Source of the DNA: Vitellaria paradoxa
Lineage: Eukaryota > Streptophyta > Magnoliopsida > Ericales > Sapotaceae
DNA length: 64,000 nucleotides
NCBI GenBank assembly: GCA_019916065.1
Contig: CM034233.1
Location: 19,355,936-19,419,935, forward strand
Direction: 5' to 3'
Below the pieces are notes generated by a model. It did not search any database, was not told the DNA's origin, and was given only the letters and a program-made list of their open reading frames with translations. Shown here in pieces: positions 1-11,985 of the stretch (positions are counted from its first letter, which is position 1; every line of letters starts with the position of its first letter). The position numbers were made by a program, and so were the translations under genes.

Positions 1-2384
1 TATGAAAGTAATCAATATTATTTGAGCTGTATGGATTGTCACTTAACAGTTGAGAGAGTGAGCCCAAGCAATCCAATTCCCAGAGATGAGAGAGCGAGCA
101 AGTCCTTGTAATCTTTAGCATTTGAGAGCCACTGGCATCGTTTGCATTCACCATTGGAGCACGTGAATCTTCAACTTTTTGCTCCAAATAAGTAGCCCTA
201 CTTCCCATGCTCTTCTTCTTGTAGATCCTGCATAGGACCCAATCATCCAACTGAAATAAACAGCCAAATCATTTCCAAAGTCAGCAAACAACAGAAGCAA
301 AATCCTAAAATTGAATTTGCACATTCTAAATATATATATATATATATAGATATATTTATAATGAAATGTTAATGCCAAGGCGGACTTTGTTCCGTCATTT
401 TTTTTTTTAATATTCGGTGTATCTAAATTAATTTGCATGCATTAATTCAGACCTTTGGAGTCAACGATCAATAAGAATTCTAGTAATTCTAAAAAAGTTT
501 AACCAATGATAAAAATAAATTCAAAATCTTATCGGTTAGGATTCTTCCGTCATTGTTTGTAATTTGTTGCAATGTATGACTCGGCCGTAACAAGAATGGC
601 TATGGCATCATATAGATATATATATATATATATATAAAGCTTACCCTCATGGACCCATTTTGCTTGCGAGTTTGTCTTCTTGAATCGCTGAGTCTGTATT
701 CATGCATGATCCAATCTGTCTTGACACCCTTCGGTGGCTTGCCCTTGTAGAAAACCAGTGCTTTCTTGACACCCACATACTTAGATCCGCTGTAGATGGA
801 CTTGTCTGTCCCAGTGGCCTTCCAGTACCCAGACACAGCTGCTCTGTTTGGTCTCACCCCATTTGGGTACTTCCGGTCGCGGGGTGTAAAGAAGTACCAT
901 TCGCCTTCTCTGAGTTCTGATTTCTCTGCACTCCATATTAAGGCACAAATTAGTTAAATTAATGCAAGTGCATGCTAATAAATGCTATTTACCAAAAAAA
1001 AAAAATTCATCTTTACAAAATATGAGATAATGACATTAATATAATTAAGGAAAATTTTCGCTTTCACCCCCCTTTCTTTTTTTAAAATCTTACTTTAAGC
1101 TTGATTTTTCTTTCTTTTTTTTAATAACAATTAAGGAAGTGAGTTTTTAATTTGTTAGAATATCAACCTTTGTCAATTAAGTGGCGTTTAATTCATCAAA
1201 AAGTTAAAATACCTCAAAAATTGATACCTAAACATTTAACTAATGAAAGAGTGAGAAGACTTCAGGAAATTAAAAATCTTAAGTCTTCAGTTGTTATATA
1301 TATAAAACATGCCATCAAGTGATATTCATAAGAAATTTGGTATTTTTTTTTTCAGCTATGAGAATAGAAAAAAAAAAAGAAATATTATCAAAAAAATAAT
1401 TTGAAAATCTATTATTAATGAAAACGTATTGTGAAAAGGATTCGGATGATATTACTTCCATGATATCAGTCTTATAAAGCATTGATCAAAATTAGACAAT
1501 TTATAATAAAAGTAAATTCAAAAATTTAAAGTAAAAATTTTTAAAATTACTCTTATTATTAACAATTCAATTTTAATTTAACAATTCAGAGGGCGGATGA
1601 TACGGGACTAACTCTCCTCATACTTATGAAAATGTATTTTGAGAACTTCTCTGCTTGCCACCGATATCTTTGATTTTTTTGGTTATCTATTTTGTACAGC
1701 AAAATGCTAAGAAGAAAATGCATTTTCAAAGAGAACGGAAAATGTAATTTTTATAATATGTTTTCGGACGATCAGAAAAGGATTTGGGGGTTGACATGGC
1801 ATCAGTTTGGTGACTTGTAATCAGAACTATTAAATTAAAATTTAATAATTCAGATGTATTGAATTTTTTTAATTAAAATAATATGAATGTATCTGCACTA
1901 TTAAATTTTAATCTAATAGTTCCTGTATCAATATCACAAAACTAACATGATAATACTACGTTAATCTCATTCTTTTCTTAAAAAAAAGATTGAGAAAACA
2001 TTTTCAAAATGCGTTTTCATTAACAATATATGTTTAAATATTTTTTCTCCTATACAGTATTTTTTTTAATTTTTTCATTCTAACAGCATTAAAAAAAGGA
2101 TAAAGTAAATTTATACTACAATAAAAGTCTATTCAAACAATTATTTTCTTTAATCCAAAAGGTCCACCTTGGATGAGCTCAAAATAAATTTTAAGTAAAG
2201 AACTCATTAAAAATTCTGAAAAGATTGGGACGAGTTTTGTGGCTTTTTTTTTTAACAATTTTGTTATAAAATTTAGAGGAGCGACTATTCCCCTGGCTAA
2301 ATCGGTCGTTGTGCACGGGCTTGTCTCATTATTTGATATTCTTTAAAAAAAAAAAAAAAAGAACTACTCGGTGTGGGAAAAAAC

Positions 2385-2431
<47 letters not shown>

Positions 2432-2630
2432 GTATAAATAATGGGTGGTAGAACTAGTTACCTGGCAACTCCCAAGGATCAAATTTGTAGATATCAACTT
2501 CGGGGATGATTGATCCGGGACAGGGCCTCGAGGTGGCCTGGCTTCGGAGGTAATACATGATTAGTTCCTCATCCGTTGGGTGGAACCTGAACCCAGGAGG
2601 CAGGTTTGATGAGCTGTTTTTTCCCACCAT
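1..2630 (-). CDS. NAC-domain transcription factor, NAP/ANAC029-like (3' end outside window)
   Basis: Three exons on the minus strand: 2462-2630, 645-925 and 1-250 (open at the window edge). Both introns have GT-AG ends, and the phases join cleanly (169 nt, 281 nt, then exon 3 in phase 0), giving 233 visible residues. Residues 1-160 form a complete NAC domain: [14 protein letters not shown] in subdomain A, then [81 protein letters not shown] and [13 protein letters not shown]. After the domain comes [14 protein letters not shown], resembling the TCSLAHLLEMD stretch of Arabidopsis NAP. NAC proteins are plant nuclear DNA-binding factors; NAP relatives act in senescence and ABA responses, which is family knowledge and not visible here. 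The start at 2630 gives the short N-terminus usual before LPPGFRFHP. Intron 1 (926-2461) is AT-rich with a TA repeat. Confidence 0.95.
2391..2436. repeat. (TA)n followed by (TGTA)n microsatellite in NAC intron 1
   Basis: An uninterrupted TA run passes directly into a TATG/TGTA run, about 25 bp inside the donor end of NAC intron 1. It is probably length-polymorphic. Confidence 0.9.
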
Positions 2631-2804
2631 ACTTTGCCTCTATATCTATATATGTATACAGTATATATATATATATATATTATATATCAAATAATATAAG
2701 AAAACAAGCAAAAAAAACACAGAGTAACAAACTAATTGGTTCCAAGTGGCTACCAAAGAGAAAAGACAAAATGGGTTACAATTAGGATAGAGAAGATCCC
2801 AATC

Positions 2805-2832
2805 GAGAGAGAGAGAGAGAGAGAGAGAGAGG
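2805..2832. repeat. (GA)n microsatellite upstream of the NAC start
   Basis: GA dinucleotide run, reading as (TC)n in the sense of the NAC gene, 175-200 bp before its ATG. CT-rich tracts are common in plant 5' leaders and core promoters. A TA run at about 2660-2680 lies between it and the ATG. Confidence 0.85.
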
Positions 2833-4700
2833 ACAATTGAAGAGGAGAAGAGAGAAGGGAGAGTGCTTGAAATGTTTGAAATGAGAAGGCTAGCCCTTTT
2901 ATCTGTGAGGGTTTTTTGTCCTTTTGTGAGGGAGTGCACAATCACACTCATGTTGATTGGCTGTTTTCTTGACTTTCCGAGCCGGTAATATAAGCATTGA
3001 ATCCTATTCTCACTTGTATGGGGAGTTGGTAAAAATGCTTTTATTTCCCTCCTGAGATTAGACCGCTGCTTTGGCTCTCTTCCGATTCTTTGTCGTATTT
3101 GTAAATCTTTCCTCATTGGTGGAGTTTGGTTGAAAAAATAAAAAGTAAAAAAAATTGTGTGGAAATTCTTTTAATATTTTTTAATAAATCAAACACACTT
3201 ATAGTTGCGAAAATTTTATGAGATTCAATCGCATCGGGTCTTCATATAACAATGGATGAATTTTACCTTACATTTAAATTTTATTTTTAGAGTTTGAAAT
3301 TTTTTTAATAATTAAAGCCATCAATTTTTAATTAATTACATTGTGAATTTATAATTTATAAATTTGAGTGGAATTTGGGCCATTATAAATTTATAAGTTA
3401 TAATTTATAATTCCAATGTTTTCAAATCACGTTTCACATTCTTATGATTATTTGTGACATGTCATTTATTTTGTGTATGGTAAGTTGAACAATTTTTTTA
3501 TCATTTTTTTGAAATTTTTGACTTGTGATGCCACGTGCATATCATTTTAGAAAGAAAATTTTGAATGCGTTTGGAATGATAAAAAATAAGATAAAATGAA
3601 ATAAAGTAAAAAATAAATTGTGAGTTCGTAATTTATGTAATGAGGTAAAAAGTGAATCACTTTTTAAATTTTTTAATATTTTATTTTTAAAAATTTTTTT
3701 CACTCTAAATGTGACATTTATCACAATAATTTGACCTACTTATAAACTTTTAATTTTAATAATATTAATCTATTAAAATATATATTTTTTTTATTACAAA
3801 CCAGCACGGGGGTGACGAGAGTGATTGCATTTTTTTCCTTCGCGGGAGAAAGTACGGGTGCGACAAAAAAAAAAAAGTACGGGTGCAATGTCAGCTGTCC
3901 AGCATTTACTTATTATTTAAGCATACAATTATTATTTACATAACACTTTACTCTATATGATTTTTTATTAAAATTTAATTATTTTTAAAAAAATTATAAT
4001 TTTTAATCATGTTAATCACATTCAAAAAAATTAAAAAAATTCATATCCAATTGAATAAAAATTAATAAGAATAAAAAAATTAATTTTTCATTATTTTTTC
4101 GAAATTAGTTTTTTTATTCTTTTAAACGGTTAAGTGACTTTTGATTTGTATTTTTTTTTATTTTTTATTTTGAGATTTATGTTTTTAAGAATACTTAAAA
4201 TGTACTGGATTTAGCATTTCTCTAAAATTCTCCTTTTGAAATTCTCCTTATTTATCGTTAAAAAGACTTAAAATAATTTTAATTATTTTATATTTCATGT
4301 TCAAACTTATTTTTTGTCTTTTTAAAATTAGATTTCAAAACACAAGCATCCAAATGATTTTGAGTTATTTTTCTTATTTTAAAAAATAAAAAATAAAAAA
4401 TAAACTCGAATGGATATGCTGAATGATACCTTAGTTTTTAACTTAAAGAATCAGAAAAAAAAAATGAGACCTTAGTTTTTACTCAAACAAGTTTTATTTA
4501 TTTATTTATTTATTTTTGTGAATTTGATTAACACGTTTAAAAATTAATCTTTTCAAAAAAATTAAATTTTTATGAAAAAAAGTTATATAAAACGAAAAAA
4601 TTTAAACAAAATTAAAAATCATCTTTTTTTTTTTTTTTTTGGTTGCTTAATCCAAATCGAGCCGTCGTCGTCAAATGTAGCTATCAACTCCACACTTAGC
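2833..4700. other. AT-rich intergenic DNA upstream of the NAC gene
   Basis: Promoter-side flank of the NAC gene. I see no credible coding sequence; short open frames here are low-complexity. It holds one MITE copy (3563-3713), a (TTTA)n run near 4494-4520 and many A/T homopolymers. Confidence 0.7.
3563..3713 (+). mobile_element. MITE family A, copy 1
   Basis: AT-rich element starting GCGTTTGGAATGATAAAA, with the internal signature TTGTGAGTTCGTAATT followed by a TGAGGTAAAAAGTGAAT block. Other copies in the window lie near 13306, 13793, 45366, 48886, 53228 (reversed) and at the right edge. This copy ends in a degraded CACTCTAAATG terminus. Confidence 0.65.
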
Positions 4701-4706
4701 AACTCA

Positions 4707-4977
4707 ACACGTGTCCCTCTAAAAGAAAGATAAGCATTGAAAAAAAAAAAAAATTGAACGTTAGGTAAAGTTCACCTCATGGGTCTTATCTTATCCAACC
4801 ATCTCGCCCACGTCTGGGTCCTTATTCGGACCCAGATTAGGCTACGATGATTGGTCCCCCCTGTGATTTAAGAATTCTTTAGTATGGTCTAAACCCAATT
4901 TTACTAATCCTGGATTTGTTTGCCACGTGGTTGGGCGTGGGCCCCTCGGATCGAGATCAAAATGAAATCTACACGTG
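4707..4977. promoter_or_regulatory. Cluster of three G-box/ABRE-type CACGTG motifs
   Basis: CACGTG cores at 4708-4713 (inside the palindrome ACACGTGT), 4924-4929 (inside CCACGTGG) and 4972-4977 (inside ACACGTGGCG). The surrounding 4760-5120 stretch is clearly less AT-rich than its flanks. It also carries CTTATCTTATCC (GATA/I-box-like) and a 9-bp hairpin. It is 2.1-2.3 kb upstream of the NAC start; whether it serves that gene is inference. Confidence 0.4.
4813..4836. other. Perfect 9-bp inverted repeat with 6-nt loop
   Basis: TCTGGGTCC, a TTATTC spacer, then GGACCCAGA. It lies inside the GC-richer island between the G-box motifs. Function unknown. Confidence 0.7.
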
Positions 4978-5699
4978 GCGTGGTTGAATTGTGCACCGCC
5001 TATGTGATAAGAGTTGCTTTGGCTGGCACGATGAGTAAAGAGAGCATATTCTCTGTTTGGCTTCTCTTTTTTGACCCACCCTCCTACACTACTTTCTACC
5101 TCTCCTTTATTGGATCATTCAAACGGGTTGCTAATCGGATAACGTTTCTATTAATTTTATTTTAATATTTGTTAATAATAATTAAGAGTCTAAATTTTTA
5201 GTTATAATCTATTTCTTTAGTGATTATTTTGCCTTTATACTTCCATTTTTAGGGATAAAATAATTACTTAAGCTACATTAAAACTAATTAAAAGTTAAAA
5301 TTTTTAATTATTTTAAACAAAAATTGGGTCATAAAATGAAATTTAGTTTGAGTGAAATTAAAAAATAAAAAAAATATCTTTTTTTTCTTTGTTCTTTCTC
5401 TCTTTTCCTTTTTTTGAAAAGAAAAGTAGATAAAAGAAAAGAAAAAAAAAAAAAAAAAAGAGGGGGGAAAAAAAGTTTAGAATGAGACCTACCCGTATAA
5501 CAATCCTATCTCAACATGACCAAGTTCGACGCATAATAACGGACCGAAGCAAAGCAAGAGCTAAGGTACCGCTTGGTGAAAACATTTTCAGCATTAATTT
5601 ATTAATTTTTAACATAAATTTATCAATTTCTAATAAAAAAATGTGAAAAATTATCAAAAATTAAATTTTCAAATGCCTCTTAAAGCCCTTGTTGCCACT

Positions 5700-6200
5700 T
5701 TGACTATCTATGAGTACGAATGACAATTTTAATCTCCTCATATAAGTATTCGTTTTGCTCTAATATGATAAATGTAGATACTTTTAAATTTTATGAGTGG
5801 TAAAATAAATTAAGATATAAATATAAAATATTCATTAACTTCGAGTTTGAGTTTAAGAATCGTATAAGTAATATATCGAGTAAGTATTACCTAAACTTAA
5901 CATGATTACCTTGACGATTGTAGGAGACCAAGTATTATCTGATTATTGATACCAGGTATTATTTGATTATTACTAAAATCACTCATACTAATTATTCATT
6001 TATTGGGTACTTGACAGATATTATTCGATTATCCGTTCAAATTATTCGATTACCTACTTAAATTATCGAATACCTATATTTATTACCTAATTAACCGCTT
6101 TATATTCAAAGGCTATAGGTACCCAATTATCTGATAAATATCCAATTACCTGATAGGTTAAGATATAATAGTCTATTAAAAATACTCGTTAAGTATCTAC
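5700..6200. repeat. Degenerate short-period repeat region
   Basis: Many variants of ATTATCTGATTATTGATACC, ATTATTCGATTACC and TACCCAATTATCTGATAAAT recur in both orientations. This suggests a decayed element built of short TACC/GATTA modules. No coding sequence. Boundaries are uncertain. Confidence 0.4.
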
Positions 6201-7031
6201 TTGATTTGGACTTTTTTTTATGTGACAAATTTAAGGATTGGAGACAATACCAAACCGAATCTCATCCATTGCCATTTTTAATATCATATGTGAAAAAGTT
6301 TTTGGAATATTTAATATTTAAAAATTTTAAATTCATTAATTTTATATGTCACAAGATTTCACCCCATCGTTTTAAATGGGTAAATTTTTGGAAAAATAAA
6401 TTTTTAATAAATTAAAAGTTGAATTTGCATATACATCAATTTTTACAATAATCTAGTTACATCCCATATAAAAATTAGTTTCACCTAGTGCAGAAATTAA
6501 ATTTTTATTTTTTCCGTCCAAAATTTGAAATTTCCTATATTTAGAATTTCAAATTTTAAGTCCAAAATTTCATTTTTTAAGAATTTTATTATAAAATTTT
6601 AAAATTCACTTTGTAAAATTTCAAGAATATAATACTTTTGCTAAAAGCTCATTTTTATATAAATTTTCCTTTTAACTGTACTGATTATAAAATTTTTTTT
6701 GATAAAATAGCAATATGTATTTGAATTTGATCTCGAGGTTAGGACCATGTTAATCAAGTTAATCAGGTAATGTTTACATTTGATTTAAAATATTAATAAT
6801 TTTAAATTTTATTTATATTTGTGGTATTTATTTTTATTTTAAAAATAAGTTAATTGATTTTATAGTAAATATATTTAAATCCTAACATATATATACTATA
6901 CATTAAAATCTGTTGGCCTGCGTTAACTTTGGATAGATGACTTTTACGGTGATAGTACATGATACCAATTTTTCAAGATTCGATTGAATTATGATGATTC
7001 GTTAGGAGCAATGTTTTAAAAACGCTACTAG

Positions 7032-7513
7032 TAATGTTTTAAAAACTAAACCGTTCAGTGATTAAGTTATAGGTTAATAGTTCAATGGTCAGTTCAATTA
7101 GAATCGAATCGAAATTAAATTATGATGTCATAAATGTATTTAAATATATAAATAAAATATCAAGATATATATTAAAATTATATATTAATATTTTTGTATA
7201 AACTGGAGTTGAATCTGCTCACAACTCACCTAACTTGAGAGTTGTAGGTCTTGTGACTGTTGTTGCTATGCGTTGTTGGTATTTGGCAGTACAAAGAAAA
7301 ACATATATTAATAATTTTGTATGAACTTGATGGTTCTTTGAACCTACTCCCGGTTCATCAGTTGAATCGGTGTGTCAATGATTTTAAATCGATTCAACTT
7401 TTAAACAAGTTTTAATGGTTGACCGAACTGTTTCTTGAATTGGTCAGTCCGATCCGAATATTATGATGCCAGTTCAAGAAACAGTCTGATCCAATCTGGT
7501 TTTTAAAACATTA
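7032..7513. mobile_element. Foldback/MITE-like element with TAATGTTTTAAAAAC termini
   Basis: The left end TAATGTTTTAAAAACTAAACCG and the reverse complement of the right end (TAATGTTTTAAAAACCAG) form a terminal inverted repeat of about 16 bp. Interior segments resembling GGTTCAATCGGT and GGTCCGAACCGAACTG occur on both sides and could pair imperfectly. A duplicate of the left terminus lies just outside, at about 7013. No transposase sequence is visible. Confidence 0.6.
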
Positions 7514-8651
7514 GTTAGGAGTATGATAATAATTTAATGTTCTTATATTGTAATGCAATTGTAGTGAATCATTTTGCTATTTATTGGGGATATTTAGATA
7601 ATTTTCCAAATAAATCACTAGATATGTATGCTTTTCATTAGCTAGTTAAGAGTAAATTTTTTAAGTGTTTGACCATTAAATATCGTGTTAGCCTTAGATA
7701 TTAGTTTATTGACTTAGTTTAATATCGTCTAGCGGTCATAATTTCAGACAAATAACTTAAAAAAAAATTCATCCACTCAAAAAAGACTATACACTTGTGT
7801 TATATAAATTATATAATACCCTGAAATGTGTATCGATGAGTGATACTAAATAAACATACCTAAACAAAAACTCATACAAAAAAAAAAAAAAAACATACAT
7901 CTAAATATATTCTCAATATATATATATATATCAAATAATGATAATCCAACATTTAAATCGATTACATCGTAAATAAATATGCTCAAAAATCATTTAACGT
8001 GAAACGTTTTAATAATAAATTAAAATCCACATCAAAATCTGGACATTTAATTAGAATAACTTTATCAAATTGGATGTCGTTAAATCTTTGTTAACTTAAT
8101 TGAAGTCAACATCAAAAGATTAACAATTTTTCAAATTATATTTAAAATTCAAAAACGACGTTAGCATCTCTTTAATTATTAAATTTGGTCTAGTATGATA
8201 CGTTGTAGACTGTCATTGGATATCAGACAGATTTTTCAATCATTTAATAGTAATTGTTCTTTTCGGGTAGGAATCAAACCAGGCCCCCAGCTCCGAAAAG
8301 GGGTAAGAATTATTACTATTGATGAGGTGAGCGTTGAAGATGGATCGGGTCATGTGGATCCACCAATACTTTGATACACAAGCGAAGCCACCGTGTAATT
8401 AAATAGCATGCGTTGTTAATCAGTTTGTTACGCTGATGTTGATGTTGATGATGATCCCTAATTTGGGAAACTAATGTGCTCCTACCTGTGGAGCGTGGAA
8501 ACCATGTGAGTGCTTGATGACCAATCATAGACTCATAGTGATTGATCTTACAAATAACTCATGGTGATTAACCTTATGAATAATAGGTTGACAACCATCA
8601 TGCGGAGGTGTTCTCATGTGGACTATGGAAGAGGTTAGTGGATAATATTAA

Positions 8652-9893
8652 GGGTGTGCATGAATCGATTCGGTTCAAGTTTATACTTAACGTAGAATTA
8701 AATTAATTTTTTTCGATTCTTAAAAATTAGATCTGAAATTGAACCAATTTCAACTTAAAATCAAACTAAATCGAATTAAAAATATCATTTTAAGTCAGTT
8801 TGTTTTTTGGGTTAGTGTAAATTGAGTTGAATCAGGTCAGTTTTGGTTTGGCCCAATTTTTTTATTTTCAATTCCTAAACATTCAAATAAATAATATATT
8901 ATATATTAATACAACACTATAATATTATAATATACATAATATTATATAATATATTATATATAAGCTATATATTATCAATATGTAGAAATAGTTACTACAC
9001 AATCACTGTTTTATATAATATTATATGTTATATAATTTATATAATAAAACAAGATGATTTTTGAAAATGTTTTTTTCACAAAGTAAGATCCAATGATTAA
9101 AAATTATTTTTTCTTGTATTTAGTGATTGAGATCATTTATATTTTTAACTTTCTACTCAATTCTTATTTTAGTAAACCCTACTATTATTTATCTCATAAA
9201 ATGAGTTTGGCATTTTAAATTTCACCATATTTTAAAAGTAAAGATTATATGCAAATTAAACTACCAATTTAAATTTCGCCCAATTATGATTTCTAGGAAG
9301 TTGAGCCTTCCAAATTAAAACACTATAATTTGTATTTTTTTATTGTGCTTACCAAAAATTAATTGGAGAAAGACTAAAATATATGTAATAGCTGCTAGAG
9401 TTTAAAATTTTGGAAAAAAATTAAAACTTATAAATTATTATATTTTTTTCGATTTGAATTTTTTGTCAAAATTTTAACTATATAAGAAACTTAATACTAA
9501 TTTTGTTTAGAGTGCCATAGATGCGGGTTATTGCTAGTATTATATATATTATATAATATATAATTGTAAATTAGTAGTTATTGTTTTATAAAATAATAGC
9601 TGTTATATATATATAATATTATATAATTATACATTTATAATATTATATAATTATACATTATACTTACCGGGTTGGTTTCTAGTTGGTCCGAATTGGGTTA
9701 CTTTCAATTCATTTTCGGTTCGATTTTATTTTATTTTTTTTCTACTAACCCGAAAATAGAACCGAACCGAATCGAACAAAACCAAAAATATCAATTTGTT
9801 ATTTTTTTAAACAAGAATCGAATCGGTTTTGATATAGACCCATACCAAATCAAACCAAAGTAGTCGGATTGGTTCGGTTTGTTTATGCATCCC
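8652..9893. mobile_element. PIF/Harbinger-like non-autonomous element, TAA target duplication
   Basis: The left end GGGTGTGCATGAATCGATTCGG and the reverse complement of the right end (GGGATGCATAAACAAACCG) are imperfect inverted repeats. TAA flanks both sides (8649-8651 and 9894-9896). Both arms are rich in CGGTTC/GAACCG modules. The 1.24-kb middle is TA-rich (8890-9060 and 9535-9660) and may hold a further insertion. No transposase is recognisable, so the superfamily assignment rests on the 3-bp TSD and GGG terminus only. Confidence 0.5.
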
Positions 9894-10371
9894 TAAACAG
9901 TATATAAGTGTGAGAAAAAGTCTCATCCTATAAGATAACTTTGAGATAGGCCCAATACCATTCAACACTAATATCAGAGTCTAATTTATGATCAATCTCT
10001 CTCTTGTATAAATTGTGATGAAAAATGAAAAGTAAAAAGTATAAATTTTAAGAAATTGAAAGTAATTAAATTAAAAAAATAATATATTGATGAATTTTTT
10101 ATTTTATTATATATGTTTTTAATCCATTTAGATAACTACGTACTTGAAATTTTACGTTTTCTTGGTCGATCTTTTCCCTCCCTCTTTTCTTTTTTTTTTT
10201 TAATTTTTTCTTGCCAAATTCTTACTTCAATTACACACTTAAAAAATAAGTAATTAATTCATTTCATTTACATGAACTCAATTTTCATTTCATCGGAAGA
10301 AAATTATTTTTTGGCCTCAGTAATATATTTGTCATTTCATTCAATTCTCCTTAGAATTGGATAATGTCTCC

Positions 10372-10508
10372 ATTTGGAGTTCTAATTTTTTTTTTTTGAA
10401 AAATTCAAAAAATTACAAAAAATTTTAATTTTTTTCTATTAAATTTCGTCACATGTTGCTTTATATACCAATTTTTAATAATTTTTTCAAAAGTACAAAC
10501 GCCTAAGT
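10372..10508 (-). mobile_element. MITE family B, copy 1 (reversed)
   Basis: Carries the family B signature TTTCTATTAAATTTCGTCACATGT, between a CATTTGGAG left end and an ACAAACGCC right end. Related copies are at 13528, 31497, 51235 and 52464. Confidence 0.5.
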
Positions 10509-10850
10509 TAGTGACGGAACCTCAAAATTCTTTCTGGCCATGAGCCATCCATACCAATGGAGGCTTTTAATAAGTTGGGCCCAACAACTTATTTGTAATT
10601 GTTTTCGCATCTTTGTCCATAAAAAAGGGGGCCAGAGCATGCTCATAAATTAGAAACCATAAACGGAAGCCCATGTCCACAAATTGCAACGTATGGATTC
10701 CTTCACATACGACGCTTAAATTTTCTAAGGGACGGCCGCATGAACAGGGATTATAAGACGATGGCCCAACATACCACATTTTTACTTTTGGTTTGAGAGT
10801 TTTAGGAGAGATAAGGAAATGTATAAAAAAAAAAAAAAAAGAATGAAGAG

Positions 10851-10886
<36 letters not shown>
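10851..10886. repeat. (TAA)12 microsatellite
   Basis: Uninterrupted ATA/TAA trinucleotide run of about 36 bp. It follows an A16 stretch at 10825-10840. Confidence 0.95.
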
Positions 10887-10889
<3 letters not shown>

Positions 10890-11837
10890 GCAATAGTAAG
10901 GAGAGAATAGAAAATAATAAAAATGATAAATTTTTGCTTTTTATATGTTTGGGAGTTTATGAGATGAAAAAAATTATGATTTTCTATTTCATTATTTGTG
11001 AGTTGAGAAAAAAAAAAGTTCATGTTATGGTTTTACTCTTATATCCTTAAGATGTATGCGTTTTGTTTTGTTTTGTTTTGTTGTTTCCTTGTTCTTTATT
11101 TGAGAGATAAATATAACATTTAAAAAAATTTATTAACGAGTTTTTCTCTTCTCTTCGTTTTTTTCTAACTTTGGACGGGTGAAATCAGAGAGACTTTGAG
11201 ACCCTCTTTTATTTTCTTTTCATTTTTTAAATTTATCGTATAATAAAATTCATCAACACTTTCAATTGGTTTTATAAAAGGATGTTTGAAAGACAAAAAT
11301 TACAAGGAAAGTTAGATGTGTTGATACTTGAAAGATAAATTCAAATTTTCTGACACAACCCATTCGAACGTAATTTTACCTAATTGTTCGAATGATTCTG
11401 ATCATAAAATTTGTCAAAAGTTAACAAAAATGGATAAAGAATTTAGAAATGTTAGCAAAATTTTGGGAAATTTATAATTTAAAAATAAATACACAAAAAA
11501 TGAGAATGACTAAAAGTTGATAAAAGTTTCTATTTTTTTATATTCCGAACCCCCTCATAGTTTAATATAAGCAGCTCAATAGAGAGGAAAAAAAATACTA
11601 CGTAAGTATTAGCCTATAAGATTATATTTTATCAAATATTTTATTTATTAAATATATTTAAAAAAAATCCCTTACCAAAAAAAATTAATTAATAACTATT
11701 GCTAGGAAAAAAGAAAATCAAGTATCACCACAATTGTATAATTTTTGCATAATTAATCCAAACTTCAATTCATAAAGGCGTAATAAAGCACTTATATAGA
11801 TGCATAATACACATACGATAATTTTTAATAAAAGCAA

Positions 11838-11985
11838 AACTAATTTAATAGTTCAAAATATAATTTAATATACAAAGGCATAATAAAATATAAGATATAA
11901 AATTTATAATATTGAAGGGTTTCAATTACGTAAATTTGTGTTTGTCTTAATCATATATTTTAAAAAAAATAATAAAATATTTGAA
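11838..11985. repeat. Dispersed repeat block shared with 24443-24578
   Basis: AAAACTAATTTAATA, the CAATATACAAAA-type segment, ATAAAATATAAG and TTTCAATTACGTAAATTTGTG-like segments occur in the same order at both places. This copy continues into unrelated sequence at about 11986. A related end (GACACATATTTTAAAGTGTTTG) reappears at about 12505, which suggests a later insertion split it. Confidence 0.5.

Noticed and set aside
2646..3116. 156-residue minus-strand frame upstream of the NAC start
   Set aside because: Built on the GA and TA microsatellites of the presumed leader or promoter; no homology visible.
8260..8310. GGTTTGATTCC-like B box as a tRNA gene or SINE on the minus strand
   Set aside because: No A box at the right distance, no A tail and no convincing target duplication.
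10567..11023. Poly-leucine and poly-isoleucine frames
   Set aside because: Products of the TAA and poly-A tracts at 10825-10886; no real protein.
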